DNA of 64,000 bases from Mycobacterium marseillense (GCF_010731675.1 NZ_AP022584.1:3658001-3722000), one strand, 5' to 3'. Positions 1 to 8,367 are shown, counted from the stretch's first letter. The notes: generated by a model not told the origin, from the letters alone. Made by a program: numbers and translations.

Positions 1-26
1 ACTTGCACTCTCGGGGCGAACGCGCG

Positions 27-1367
27 TCAGTCGAACAGCACCGCGGCGTTGAGATAACCGGTCGGGTCCAGCGCGGCCTTGAGCGTGCGCATCGCGGCGA
101 TGTCGGCGGGCTCGCGGGACATGCCGAGGTAGGGCCGCTTGCGGCTGCCGACGCCGTGCTCGGAGCTGACATTGCCCCCGGATCGCGCGATGAGGTCCAT
201 CATCGGCTCGTAGAGGTGCCGCTCTTGCTCATCGGGGCAACGCAATACGTTCAGGTGCAGGTTGCCCTCGCCGACATGCCCGAACAGCACCGGCAGCGCC
301 CCGGGAGCGTGGGTAGCGACCAAATCGACGGCGTGGCTTTCGAATTCGCTGATCGCCGACAGCGGCAGCGACACGTCGAATTTCAGCGGCGGCCCGTACA
401 CGCCCAGCACCTCGGCGAGTGATTCGCGCAACTGCCACAACCGTTGCTGCGCCGCGAGATCCACGCCCACCGCCGGTTCGCCGCACATGGGCACGTTTTC
501 GAGCAGGTCGGCGAGGCGCTCGGTCTGGTCATGGTCGGCGGCCAACTCAACCAGCAGCAGCCAGTCCCCGGTGACCGGCGAACCCACACCGCGATGCTCG
601 CGGGTCAGCGCGGCGGCCCGGCCGTCGATCAACTCCAGGGCCGCGATGCCGTCCACGTCGCGGAAGATGCGGCCGGCGGCCACCAGCGCGTCGAGGTCGG
701 CGAATCCGCAGATGGCGGTCACCCGGTGCGGGGGGATGGCGTGCAGCCGCAGGTCCAGCCCGGTGATGACGCCCAGCGTGCCCTCGGCGCCCACGAATAG
801 CGCCGGCAGGTCGTAGCCGGTGTTGTCGCGGCGCACCCGACTGTGCCGGCGCAGCAGGGAGCCGTCGGGCAGCGCGACGTGCACGCCGATCACCTGCTCG
901 CCCATGTTGCCGTAGCGGACGGTGCGCAGTCCGCCGGCGTTGGTCGACGCCATGCCGCCGACGGTCGCCGTGTCGCGGGCGGACAGATCCACGCCGAACA
1001 CCAGGCCGGCCGCCGCCGCGGCTTGTTGCACCGCGGCCAGGGTGGCGCCGGCGCCGACCTCGATGCGGCTCTCGACGGTGTCGACGTCCCCGATGCCGTG
1101 CAGCCGTTCGGTGGACAACAACACGTCGTCGTGTTCGGGGACGGTGCCGGCCACCAGCGAGGTCCGGCCGCCCTGCACCGTCACATGCGCGCCGGCGTCG
1201 CGGCACACCCGCAGCACCTCGGCGACCTGCTCGGCCGAGCCGGGCCGCACCAGGGCGCTCGCTCGCCCGCGGTAGCGGCCGGTGTGGTCGACGCTGCGCG
1301 CCGCCAACACGTCGGGGTCGGTGACGACGTGGTTCGATCCGACCAGGCTCGCCAGGGTGCGCAGCAT
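27..1367 (-). CDS. FAD-linked oxidase of the GlcD/2-hydroxyacid dehydrogenase type
   Basis: This 446-residue flavoprotein probably oxidises a 2-hydroxy acid using bound FAD. The N-terminal FAD-binding half carries a TVGGMASTNAGG stretch near residues 135-146. The C-terminal FAD-oxidase domain carries HVGEGNLHLN near 364 and EHGVG near 403, both typical of the GlcD/D-lactate dehydrogenase family. The substrate cannot be read from sequence. From memory it corresponds to M. tuberculosis Rv0161. It lies 21 bases downstream of the SDR gene on the same strand, so it is probably the last gene of a three-gene operon with the SDR and the DapB-like dehydrogenase. Confidence 0.85.
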   Translation of the reverse strand: MLRTLASLVGSNHVVTDPDVLAARSVDHTGRYRGRASALVRPGSAEQVAEVLRVCRDAGAHVTVQGGRTSLVAGTVPEHDDVLLSTERLHGIGDVDTVESRIEVGAGATLAAVQQAAAAAGLVFGVDLSARDTATVGGMASTNAGGLRTVRYGNMGEQVIGVHVALPDGSLLRRHSRVRRDNTGYDLPALFVGAEGTLGVITGLDLRLHAIPPHRVTAICGFADLDALVAAGRIFRDVDGIAALELIDGRAAALTREHRGVGSPVTGDWLLLVELAADHDQTERLADLLENVPMCGEPAVGVDLAAQQRLWQLRESLAEVLGVYGPPLKFDVSLPLSAISEFESHAVDLVATHAPGALPVLFGHVGEGNLHLNVLRCPDEQERHLYEPMMDLIARSGGNVSSEHGVGSRKRPYLGMSREPADIAAMRTLKAALDPTGYLNAAVLFD

Positions 1368-1388
1368 GTTCGCGGTTATAGCACCGCC

Positions 1389-2132
1389 CTAGAACAGGTC
1401 CTTGTGCGGCACGTCGGTGACCAGGCCGCCGTCCATGACGAATTCGCTGCCGGTGGCATACGACGACTCGTCGCTGGCCAGGAACAGGATGAACGTCGAC
1501 ACCTCCCGGGACTCGGCCGGGCGGCCCAGCGGGATGGTCACCATGTCCTCGGGCAGGTGCTTGGTCATCGGGGTGCGGATGAACCCGGGGTGCACGGAGT
1601 TGACGCGGATGTTGTGCTTCGCCAGCTCCAACGCCGCGGACTTGGCCAGGCCGCGCACCGCCCACTTGGAGGCGACGTAGGGGTGCACCATCGGCGCGCC
1701 GCGCAGACCCTCGATGGACGACACGTTGATGATCGAGCCGCCCCCGGCGGCGATCATCGGCTCGACGGCCACCCGCATGCCCAGGAACGTCCCCGTCAGG
1801 TTGACGTCAATCACCTTCTGCCACTTGGCCAGATCGAAGCTCTTCAGTGGGCCGAGCGCGACGGTCCCGGCGTTGTTGACCAACACGTTGAGCTTGCCGA
1901 ATTCGCCGATGGCGGTCTGCACGGCGGCGTCCCACTGGTCGGGCTGGGTGACGTCGAGGTGCACGTAGCGCACCGCGTCACCGATCTCGGCAGCCACCGC
2001 TTTGCCCTCGTCGTCGAGGATGTCGCCGATCACCACCTTGGCGCCTTCGGCCGCCAGCAGCCGCGCGTGCTCGGCGCCCATCCCGCGCGCACCGCCACTG
2101 ATGAGCGCAACTTTGCCGTCTACTCGACCCAC
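1389..2132 (-). CDS. Short-chain dehydrogenase/reductase, hydroxysteroid dehydrogenase-like
   Basis: This is a 247-residue NAD(P)-dependent SDR. It has the glycine-rich cofactor loop SGGARGMG at 12-19, NNAG at 86-89, a catalytic Ser at 139 and YVASK at 152-156. It resembles the FabG3/3-alpha(20-beta)-hydroxysteroid dehydrogenase group, but the substrate is inferred only. The GTG start at 2132 was chosen because AAAGGAG sits just upstream and the SDR fold begins immediately after it. The open frame continues far upstream without SDR similarity. Seventeen bases separate it from the preceding DapB-like gene, suggesting co-transcription. Confidence 0.85.
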   Translation of the reverse strand: MGRVDGKVALISGGARGMGAEHARLLAAEGAKVVIGDILDDEGKAVAAEIGDAVRYVHLDVTQPDQWDAAVQTAIGEFGKLNVLVNNAGTVALGPLKSFDLAKWQKVIDVNLTGTFLGMRVAVEPMIAAGGGSIINVSSIEGLRGAPMVHPYVASKWAVRGLAKSAALELAKHNIRVNSVHPGFIRTPMTKHLPEDMVTIPLGRPAESREVSTFILFLASDESSYATGSEFVMDGGLVTDVPHKDLF

Positions 2133-2149
2133 CTGGGTCTCCTTTCGAT

Positions 2150-3250
2150 TTAAGTGGTCACCAAAGTGCTTGGTGCGTAAAGGCCTTTTCCGGTGACCAG
2201 CGGCAGATCGAGCGTGGTCCGGATGCCCGGCGGCGCCGCGATCACCGCCGGGATGGCGTTGACGACGCGACCCGCGGCGCCCGCGATCGCGGCGTGGTTG
2301 TGGTCGCCCTTGCGGCTGCTGGGAATGATGTCGACGGCATAGGAGGGCTCGCCCGTGATCTCGACGCGGTAGGAGCCGTCGCCCGCGGCGGGCTGGGGCA
2401 GGTCGGGGCGCAGGTCGGGCCGCAGCCGGGTGACGTGCTCGATGACGATGGCGGGGCGGCCCTTGACCATGCCGCGGATCTCGAACTGCAGCACGGCCAC
2501 GGTCCCCTTGGCGACGTGGCCGATCGCGATGTCGAAGTCCTCGGGTGCGGGCTCGCGCTGGTAGGACTCGGTGATCTCGTCGACCTCGATGCCCAGGCCG
2601 GCCGCCAGCTGACGGATGGCGGTGCCCCAGGCGATGCTGAGGATGCCGGGCTGCAGCAGCATCGGGACCTCGTCCATGGGCTTGGCGAATCCCATGTAGT
2701 CCATGACCTCGGTCCCGTTGTAGGACGCATAGTCGTGAATCTCCATGCAGCGCACCTGCTCGATGCGCTGGCACGTCCCGGCGAGCGCGAACGGGATCAG
2801 GTCGTTGGCGAACCCGGGGTCGACGCCGCTGATGAAGATGCTCGAATTACCTTGTTTGGCAGCCTCTTCCACGCGGGCGATGTACTTGTCGGGCATCACG
2901 CCCCACGGGAACTGCAGCAGACCCGGCGAGGACCCGACGACGTTGATGCCGGCGGCCAGGATGCGCATGACGTCGGCCATCGCCTCGGGCAGCCGGGTGT
3001 CGCCCATCGCGCAGTAGACGACGCACTCGGGCTTGGCGGCGATGATGGCGTCCAGGTCGTCGACGGCCGCGACCCCGGTGACCACGGGGCCGTCCAGCCC
3101 GACGCCACACAGCTCCCCCGCGTCCCTACCCACCTTCTCCGGGGTGGAGACGCACACCCCGGTCAGTTCGAACGCCGGATTGGTGATCAGTTCGGCCAGG
3201 GCCAGGCCACCGACGTTTCCGGTACCGACGTGCGCGACGCGGATCGCCAT
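2150..3250 (-). CDS. NAD(P)-binding dehydrogenase with DapB-like N-terminal domain
   Basis: This 366-residue protein starts with the Rossmann loop VGTGNVG (residues 8-14), like dihydrodipicolinate reductases and 2,4-diaminopentanoate dehydrogenases. The C-terminal half does not look like true DapB, and the protein is longer than DapB (about 245 residues). It is therefore best called a DapB-N-domain dehydrogenase of unknown substrate. Similar mycobacterial proteins occur beside lipid and sterol genes. The ATG at 3250 starts directly at the Rossmann strand. It appears to be the first gene of the operon with the SDR and FAD oxidase, with palindromes in the promoter region upstream. Confidence 0.8.
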   Translation of the reverse strand: MAIRVAHVGTGNVGGLALAELITNPAFELTGVCVSTPEKVGRDAGELCGVGLDGPVVTGVAAVDDLDAIIAAKPECVVYCAMGDTRLPEAMADVMRILAAGINVVGSSPGLLQFPWGVMPDKYIARVEEAAKQGNSSIFISGVDPGFANDLIPFALAGTCQRIEQVRCMEIHDYASYNGTEVMDYMGFAKPMDEVPMLLQPGILSIAWGTAIRQLAAGLGIEVDEITESYQREPAPEDFDIAIGHVAKGTVAVLQFEIRGMVKGRPAIVIEHVTRLRPDLRPDLPQPAAGDGSYRVEITGEPSYAVDIIPSSRKGDHNHAAIAGAAGRVVNAIPAVIAAPPGIRTTLDLPLVTGKGLYAPSTLVTT

Positions 3251-3265
3251 GACAGTCTCCGTCCG

Positions 3266-3295
3266 TTGAGCGCTCAAAACGTTTCTAGACACTAG
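3266..3295. promoter_or_regulatory. Palindrome cluster between divergent genes
   Basis: The 110-base gap between the DapB-like gene (minus) and the alpha/beta hydrolase (plus) has a perfect 12-base palindrome TTGAGCGCTCAA (3266-3277). It overlaps an AAACGTTT palindrome (3277-3284) and is followed by CTAG-ACA-CTAG (3285-3295). Clustered symmetric sites in a divergent promoter suggest repressor binding. The cognate regulator is unknown. The TetR at 4257-4892 is the nearest candidate. Confidence 0.4.
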
Positions 3296-3360
3296 TCCAT
3301 TAATTTGGGCGCGCATACCGGCGGACCGCTCGCGACCCGCGGGGGCACAATCAACCGTTG

Positions 3361-4260
3361 ATGACAGCACGCGAAGACATCCGGTTCCCGTCCGGTGACG
3401 ACCTGATCAGCGCCTGGCTCTACCGGCCGGCCGGCGACGGGCCCGCGCCGCTGCTGGTGATGGCGCACGGCCTGGGCGCGGTGCGGACCATGCGCCTGGA
3501 CGCCTACGCCGAACGCTTCAGCGCGGCCGGCTATGCCTGCCTGGTGTTCGACTACCGCAATTTCGGCGACAGCGCCGGGTTGCCCCGTCAGGTCCTCGAC
3601 GTCGGCATGCAGCTCGCCGACTGGGCCGCGGCCGTCGACCACGCCCGCACCCTCCCGGCGATCGACCCCGACCGAATCGCGTTGTGGGGCACCTCCTTTG
3701 GTGGCGGCCACGTGATCGCCACGGCCGCGCGGCTGCCGGGCATCGCCGCGGCCGTCGCCCAGTGCCCCTTCACCGACGGCCTCGCGTCGGCGCGCACCAT
3801 CACCAACCCGTCGATCACCGCGCGCATCACCGCGCGGGCGGTGCGCGACGTGCTCGCGAGCAAGCGCGGCAGGCCGCCGGTGATGGTCGCAACGGCGGGT
3901 CCGCCCGGCGAGGTCGCGTTGATGAACACGCCCGACGCGTATGCGGGCTATCTGCGGCTGGTGCCCGACGGCGTTGACCTACGCAACGAGGTCGCCGCGC
4001 GAATCGCGTTGCAGGTCTTCACCTATCGCCCGGGACGCCTGACGCCGAAGATCTCCTGCCCGATCCTGTTCTGCGTGTGCGAGGCCGACTCGGTGGCTCC
4101 GGCGGCGGCGACGCTGCGCCACGCGGCCAAGGCGCCCCGCGGCGAGGTCAAGCTGTATCCCGAGGGCCATTTCGCGATCTACGTCGACGACGCGTTCGAG
4201 CGGGTGGTCGCCGATCAGCTCGCGTTCCTCGACACGCACCTCACCGGTGCGCGCCCCTAG
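3361..4260 (+). CDS. Alpha/beta hydrolase
   Basis: This 299-residue serine hydrolase has an oxyanion region MAHGLGAVRT, a nucleophile elbow GTSFGGGH (near residues 115-122) and a likely catalytic His in EGHFAIY close to the C terminus. Family members cleave esters or related bonds, and the substrate is unknown. An in-frame TTG precedes the ATG at 3361, and the ATG is preferred. Its stop codon overlaps that of the convergent TetR gene. It occupies part of the interval where M. tuberculosis carries PE3/PE4, as I recall. Confidence 0.8.
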   Translation: MTAREDIRFPSGDDLISAWLYRPAGDGPAPLLVMAHGLGAVRTMRLDAYAERFSAAGYACLVFDYRNFGDSAGLPRQVLDVGMQLADWAAAVDHARTLPAIDPDRIALWGTSFGGGHVIATAARLPGIAAAVAQCPFTDGLASARTITNPSITARITARAVRDVLASKRGRPPVMVATAGPPGEVALMNTPDAYAGYLRLVPDGVDLRNEVAARIALQVFTYRPGRLTPKISCPILFCVCEADSVAPAAATLRHAAKAPRGEVKLYPEGHFAIYVDDAFERVVADQLAFLDTHLTGARP

Positions 4261-4892
4261 GGTCCGAGCGGCGACGTCGTGCGGATCGCCTCGTCACGGA
4301 TCAGCCCGCGCAGCAGCGCGGTGCTGAACTCGGCCGCGATCTCCTTGGCGGAGCGGCGTCCGCTGGGCCGCAGCCAGCGATAGCTGCCCAGCGTCATCCC
4401 GATGTAGCCGAGCGCCAGCACGTGCGAGTCGCACTGGTAGAACTCGCCGCTGGCGATCCCGCGGTCGATCAGGCCGTGCACGTGGTGGTAGACCTGCGCT
4501 TCCTTCTCGCGGACCTCGGCGACCTGTTCGCTGGTGAACCACTCGGTGATGTAGGGCTGTTCCTGGAAGTACACCGCCGCCCGCTCGGGATCGCTGGCGA
4601 TGCCGGTGAGCAACCGCACGGTGTACTGGTAGAGCGCCTCACGCGCCGTCCAGGACGGGTCGTCGTGCACGGCGGCCAGCGTGCCCTCGGCGGCCTGCCG
4701 GTAGATGTCGAACAGGATCAGCGACTTGCTGGCGTAATAGTGATAGACGGTCGCCTTGTTCAGGCCGATCACGTCAGCCACATCGTCCATCCGGGTGCCG
4801 TGGTAACCGCGCGCGGCGAACAGTTTGGTGGCGACGGCGAGCAGCTCTTCGCGCCGCGTTTGCCCATTGGGTGTGATGCTGTCGGTGGGCAT
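4257..4892 (-). CDS. TetR-family transcriptional regulator (Rv0158-like)
   Basis: This is a 211-residue regulator. Its N-terminal TetR helix-turn-helix spans roughly residues 14-60 (TKLFAARGYHGTRMDDVADV, then KATVYHYYASK), followed by a helical ligand-binding domain. From memory it is very close to M. tuberculosis Rv0158, which lies beside Rv0157A and pntB as here. It converges on the hydrolase gene, sharing a CTAG so that both stop codons overlap by four bases. A symmetric CAAC-TG-GTTG site upstream suggests autoregulation. Confidence 0.88.
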   Translation of the reverse strand: MPTDSITPNGQTRREELLAVATKLFAARGYHGTRMDDVADVIGLNKATVYHYYASKSLILFDIYRQAAEGTLAAVHDDPSWTAREALYQYTVRLLTGIASDPERAAVYFQEQPYITEWFTSEQVAEVREKEAQVYHHVHGLIDRGIASGEFYQCDSHVLALGYIGMTLGSYRWLRPSGRRSAKEIAAEFSTALLRGLIRDEAIRTTSPLGP

Positions 4893-4953
4893 CTGTTCTC
4901 ACTATCGTCGGTACGGGCAGGCCAGGCCCGGTTCGGCCAAGAATAACTATCAA

Positions 4954-4963
4954 TCAACTGGTT
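4954..4963 (-). promoter_or_regulatory. Candidate operator of the TetR gene
   Basis: CAACTGGTTG is an inverted repeat with CAAC/GTTG arms. It lies 62-71 bases upstream of the TetR start, in an AT-richer patch that also contains TTGCTTAA and TTGATAGTTATT on the minus strand. The position fits an autoregulatory site over a promoter. A similar AACC-N4-GGTT pattern lies upstream of the aldehyde dehydrogenase near 13437. Confidence 0.35.
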
Positions 4964-5049
4964 GGACAGTTTAAGCAACAACGCCGGGTGTCACGTCGAC
5001 GGGCATGCGACTAGACTCCTGAACGAACGAGATTCGAGAGGTGGGACCG

Positions 5050-5175
5050 ATGGATCCGAGCCCGGATTACGACGGAAGCGACGAGATCGAGTTCTTCATG
5101 CGGTACCTCACCTGGGGTTTGCGCGGCGTCACGGACGGCAACGGATACCCGCCGCCGGCCTACCCACCCGTCTAA
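5050..5175 (+). CDS. Small conserved hypothetical protein (Rv0157A-like)
   Basis: This 41-residue ORF begins at ATG 5050 after a GAGAGGTGGG purine-rich stretch. It starts MDPSPDYDGSDEIEFF and ends in a proline-rich tail (PPPAYPPV). From memory, a small gene, Rv0157A, sits at the same place between the TetR gene and pntB in M. tuberculosis, which supports it being real. No signal peptide or membrane segment is visible, and the function is unknown. It converges on pntB, with a hairpin between them. Confidence 0.6.
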   Translation: MDPSPDYDGSDEIEFFMRYLTWGLRGVTDGNGYPPPAYPPV

Positions 5176-5181
5176 GCGCCA

Positions 5182-5239
5182 CGAGCAGACACAAAAGCAC
5201 CTAGAACATCGGCGTGTCGGGGACTTTTGCGTCTGCTCG
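5182..5239. terminator. Long inverted repeat between convergent genes
   Basis: Two 16-base arms (5182-5197 and 5224-5239) match at 15 of 16 positions, with the mismatch forming a possible G-U pair, around a 26-base loop. The arms contain CGAGCAGAC and its complement GTCTGCTCG. The site sits between the convergent ends of the 41-residue gene and pntB, so it could end both transcripts. A close copy at 8843-8902 is not at gene ends, so it may be a repeat family rather than a plain terminator. Confidence 0.55.
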
Positions 5240-5262
5240 GCGGAAAGCCTTCGGCGGAAGTC

Positions 5263-6687
5263 CTACAGCGCCTTGAGTTCCTCGGCGACCTCGGTCACCG
5301 ACTTCTTCGCATCCCCGAACAGCATGCTGGTGCCCTCGCCGTAGAACAGCGGGTTGTCGATGCCGGCGAACCCGGAGTTCATCGACCGCTTCAGCACGAT
5401 CACCGACTTGGCCTTGTCGACGTTGAGGATCGGCATGCCGTAGATCGGGCTGGACGCGTCGTTGCGCGCCGCCGGGTTGGTGACGTCGTTGGCGCCGATG
5501 ACGATCGCGACGTCGGTGCGCGCGAACTCGTCGTTGATGTCGTCCATGTCCTTCATCGCGTCGTAGTCGACCTCGGCCTCGGCCAGCAACACGTTCATGT
5601 GCCCGGGCATTCGGCCGGCCACCGGGTGGATGGCGTACTTGACCTCCACGCCCTTGTCTTCCAGCAGGGCCGCCATGTCCTTCACCGCGTGCTGCGCCTG
5701 CGCCACGGCCAGGCCGTAGCCCGGCACCACGATCACCTGGTTGGCGTAGGCCATCTGGATCGCGGCGTCCGCGGCCGAGGTGGCCTTGACCGTCTTGTCT
5801 CCCCCGCCGTCGCCGCTGGGGGCCACCCCGCCGCCGCCGAAGCCGCCGGCGACGATCGCGGGGATCGAGCGGTTCATGGCCTTGGCCATCAGGTTGGTCA
5901 GGATCGAGCCGGACGCGCCGACGATCATGCCCGCGACGATCATCGCGGTGTTGTTCAGCGCCAGACCGGCGGCCGCGGCCGACAGCCCGGTCATCGCGTT
6001 GAGCAGCGAAATGACCACCGGCATGTCGGCGCCGCCGATGGGCAGCACCACCATCAGGCCCAGCACACCGGCCGCGGCGAGCAGCCCGATCATCCACCAC
6101 AGTGACGCACCACCGGTGCCGGGATGGGCGTGCAGCCCGATGACCACCGCAGCGGCCACCGCCGCGGCGAGCAACAGCAGGTTGACGGGTTGCTGGGCCC
6201 TGCCGAAGCCGATCGGCGAGCCCGAGATGATCTCCTGCAGCTTGCCGAACGCGATGATCGATCCCCAGAACGAGATCGAGCCGATGACGGCGGCGAACAA
6301 CGACGCCACCACGATGTGCACGGTCGGTGACTCACCGTGCTGGAAGGCCGAAAACCCGCTGGTCTCAATGAATTCCGACAGCGCGATCAGCGCGACCGTG
6401 CCACCGCCGACACCGTTGAAGAACGCCACCAGTTGCGGCATCGCCGTCATCTTGGTGTAGCGCGCCGGCGGGACACCGAGCACCACACCCACCACCAGGC
6501 CGGCGATGATCAGCACCCATTGGTCGGTGTGGCGGATCTTGATCAGGGTCGCCGCCACCGCGAGCGCCATACCCACCGCGGCGATCAGGTTGCCCCGCAC
6601 CGCTGTCTTGGGCCCGGTCAGGCCCATCAGGCCGTAGATGAAGAGGGCGAACGAAATGATGTACAGGCCGATGACCAAGTAGTTCAT
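5263..6687 (-). CDS. pntB: NAD(P) transhydrogenase subunit beta
   Basis: This 474-residue protein is the membrane and NADP(H)-binding subunit of the proton-translocating transhydrogenase. That enzyme couples proton movement to hydride transfer from NADH to NADP+. The first roughly 290 residues are a series of hydrophobic helices. The C-terminal domain III has VVPGYGLAVAQAQ and HPVAGRMPGHMNVLLAEA, the conserved NADP-binding segments. Its ATG overlaps the pntAb stop in an ATGA arrangement, so the three pnt genes form a translationally coupled operon. The length is normal for the family. Confidence 0.97.
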   Translation of the reverse strand: MNYLVIGLYIISFALFIYGLMGLTGPKTAVRGNLIAAVGMALAVAATLIKIRHTDQWVLIIAGLVVGVVLGVPPARYTKMTAMPQLVAFFNGVGGGTVALIALSEFIETSGFSAFQHGESPTVHIVVASLFAAVIGSISFWGSIIAFGKLQEIISGSPIGFGRAQQPVNLLLLAAAVAAAVVIGLHAHPGTGGASLWWMIGLLAAAGVLGLMVVLPIGGADMPVVISLLNAMTGLSAAAAGLALNNTAMIVAGMIVGASGSILTNLMAKAMNRSIPAIVAGGFGGGGVAPSGDGGGDKTVKATSAADAAIQMAYANQVIVVPGYGLAVAQAQHAVKDMAALLEDKGVEVKYAIHPVAGRMPGHMNVLLAEAEVDYDAMKDMDDINDEFARTDVAIVIGANDVTNPAARNDASSPIYGMPILNVDKAKSVIVLKRSMNSGFAGIDNPLFYGEGTSMLFGDAKKSVTEVAEELKAL

Positions 6688-7013
6688 TTGGCGGCCGGCT
6701 CCTCACTCGCGGCGGGCACCGGTTTCTTCTTGCCCTTGAACATGCCCAGCATCCGGTCGGTGACGATGAACCCGCCGATGACGTTCAGGGTGCCGAACAC
6801 GACGGCGACGAACAGGATGATCTGCACCGCCAGCGAGGGGTGCTCGACCGAGCCGAACACCACCAGCGCGCCCAGCACCACGATGCCGTGGATGGCGTTG
6901 GTGCCCGACATCAGCGGTGTGTGCAGCGTGTTGGGCACCTTGGAGATGACCGCGAACCCGACGAACCCGGACAGCACCAGGATCGCCACGTTGGCCAACA
7001 GTTCGTCGTACAT
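6684..7013 (-). CDS. pntAb: NAD(P) transhydrogenase subunit alpha part 2
   Basis: This 109-residue, mostly hydrophobic protein forms the alpha-2 membrane portion of the transhydrogenase. About three transmembrane helices run from residue 5 to 85, followed by a charged tail (GKKKPVPAASEE). In organisms with split PntA, this small subunit joins PntB to build the proton channel. Its ATG directly abuts the pntAa stop codon, and its own stop overlaps the pntB start. Confidence 0.95.
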   Translation of the reverse strand: MYDELLANVAILVLSGFVGFAVISKVPNTLHTPLMSGTNAIHGIVVLGALVVFGSVEHPSLAVQIILFVAVVFGTLNVIGGFIVTDRMLGMFKGKKKPVPAASEEPAAK

Positions 7014-8123
7014 CTAGGAATCCTTCTGTCCTTGGTCGCGGGTCACGCACGACCCCGCGATGACCTCGTCGTCGAAGTCCGGCGCCAGCTTGCCGTCGGT
7101 GAGCAGCAGGTCGAGCAGCGCGGTGATGTTCTTGCTGTAGAGCTCGGAGGCGTGCTCGGGCATCGTCGCCGGCAGGTTCAGCGGCGAGGCGATGGTGACG
7201 TCGTGCTTGACGACGGTCTTGCCGGGTTCGGTGAGCTCGCAGTTGCCGCCGGTCTCACCGGCCAGGTCCACCACCACACTGCCGGGCTTCATCGCCTCCA
7301 CGGCCGCGGCGGTCACCAGGCGCGGCGCCGGCCGACCGGGGACCAGCGCCGTGGTGATCACGACGTCGAAGCCGCTGATGGCCTTCTCCAGCGCCTGTTG
7401 CTGCTGCGCGCGCTCCTCGTCGGTCAGCTCGCGGGCGTATCCGCCCTCGCCGGCCGCGTCGATACCGATGTCGAGCCATTGCGCGCCCACCGAGCGTACC
7501 TGGTCGGCGACTTCGGGGCGCACGTCGTAGCCGGTGGTGCGCGCGCCGAGGCGCTTGGCCGTCGCCAGCGCCTGCAGCCCGGCCACCCCGACCCCGAGCA
7601 CCAGCACCGTCGCCGGCTTCACCGTTCCGGCCGCCGTCGTCAGCATCGGGAAGAATCGGGTCGCCTCGGAGGCCGCCAGCAGCACGGCCTTGTAGCCGGC
7701 CACGTTGCCCTGCGACGACAACGCGTCCATTGCCTGCGCCCGCGAGATCCGCGGGATGGCCTCCAGCGCGAACGCCTGCACGCCCGCCTGTTTCAAAGCG
7801 CCGATCGAGTTCTCGGCGTTGCGCGGCGCGAGGAAACCGATCAGGGTCTGCCCGCTGCGCAGCTTGCCGACCTCGTCGGCGGTGGGCGGCGCGACCTTGA
7901 CCACGACATCGGCGGCCCACGCGTCCCCGATGGTGGCGCCGGCCTGCGTGTAGAGCTGGTCGGGAAGCAGCGCCCGTTCGCCCGCGCCGGACTCGACCAC
8001 GACCGCCACGCCGCTGCCCACCAGCGACGCGACCGCCTTCGGCACCAGCGCGACCCGCCGCTCGTCGGCCCCGGACTCGGAGACCACTCCTACCTTGACC
8101 GCGTTGGTCTGCGCATCTGTCAT
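7014..8123 (-). CDS. pntAa: NAD(P) transhydrogenase subunit alpha part 1
   Basis: This 369-residue soluble NAD(H)-binding domain I is related to alanine dehydrogenase. It opens with VGVVSESGADERRVALVP and carries the Rossmann loop VLGVGVAGLQ near residue 170, followed by GYDVRPEV. A mobile-loop-like region precedes the C-terminal segment. It is the first gene of the pnt operon. The 244-base gap upstream contains a GTAC-N6-GTAC palindrome and a 14-base perfect palindrome. The start at 8123 is the only ATG that keeps the complete first strand. Confidence 0.96.
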   Translation of the reverse strand: MTDAQTNAVKVGVVSESGADERRVALVPKAVASLVGSGVAVVVESGAGERALLPDQLYTQAGATIGDAWAADVVVKVAPPTADEVGKLRSGQTLIGFLAPRNAENSIGALKQAGVQAFALEAIPRISRAQAMDALSSQGNVAGYKAVLLAASEATRFFPMLTTAAGTVKPATVLVLGVGVAGLQALATAKRLGARTTGYDVRPEVADQVRSVGAQWLDIGIDAAGEGGYARELTDEERAQQQQALEKAISGFDVVITTALVPGRPAPRLVTAAAVEAMKPGSVVVDLAGETGGNCELTEPGKTVVKHDVTIASPLNLPATMPEHASELYSKNITALLDLLLTDGKLAPDFDDEVIAGSCVTRDQGQKDS

Positions 8124-8367
8124 GGCGCGTACATCTACTTTCCGTACTCTTACGTACTGTCCGTGCCGATGGGCGTGGCGCCGGCTCGGCCGCGCGCTTC
8201 GCTACCTTAACCAGCTTTCGCCACGGATGGGTGATCGGCTCTGGGCCACCCGGGGCCGGATACCCCGCCCGCGGGCGATCGACTCCCGGTCATGGTTCGC
8301 CGCTCCACGGCGATGCAGTAGCGGCCACACCGTTGTGACGTCACAAGGGGTCGTTGTCGCGTCCCGC
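8124..8367. promoter_or_regulatory. Upstream region of pnt operon with two palindromes
   Basis: This 244-base gap between pntAa and the DUF1348 gene holds no convincing ORF. It contains GTAC-TCTTAC-GTAC at 8144-8157, just upstream of pntAa, and the perfect palindrome TTGTGACGTCACAA at 8333-8346. The first is placed for promoter control of pntAa. The second resembles a CRP-type half-site pair with a spacer too short for normal CRP binding. Confidence 0.4.

Noticed and set aside
2133..2774. Extended N terminus for the SDR gene
   Set aside because: The upstream codons overlap the DapB-like gene and have no SDR similarity. A good ribosome site supports the GTG at 2132.
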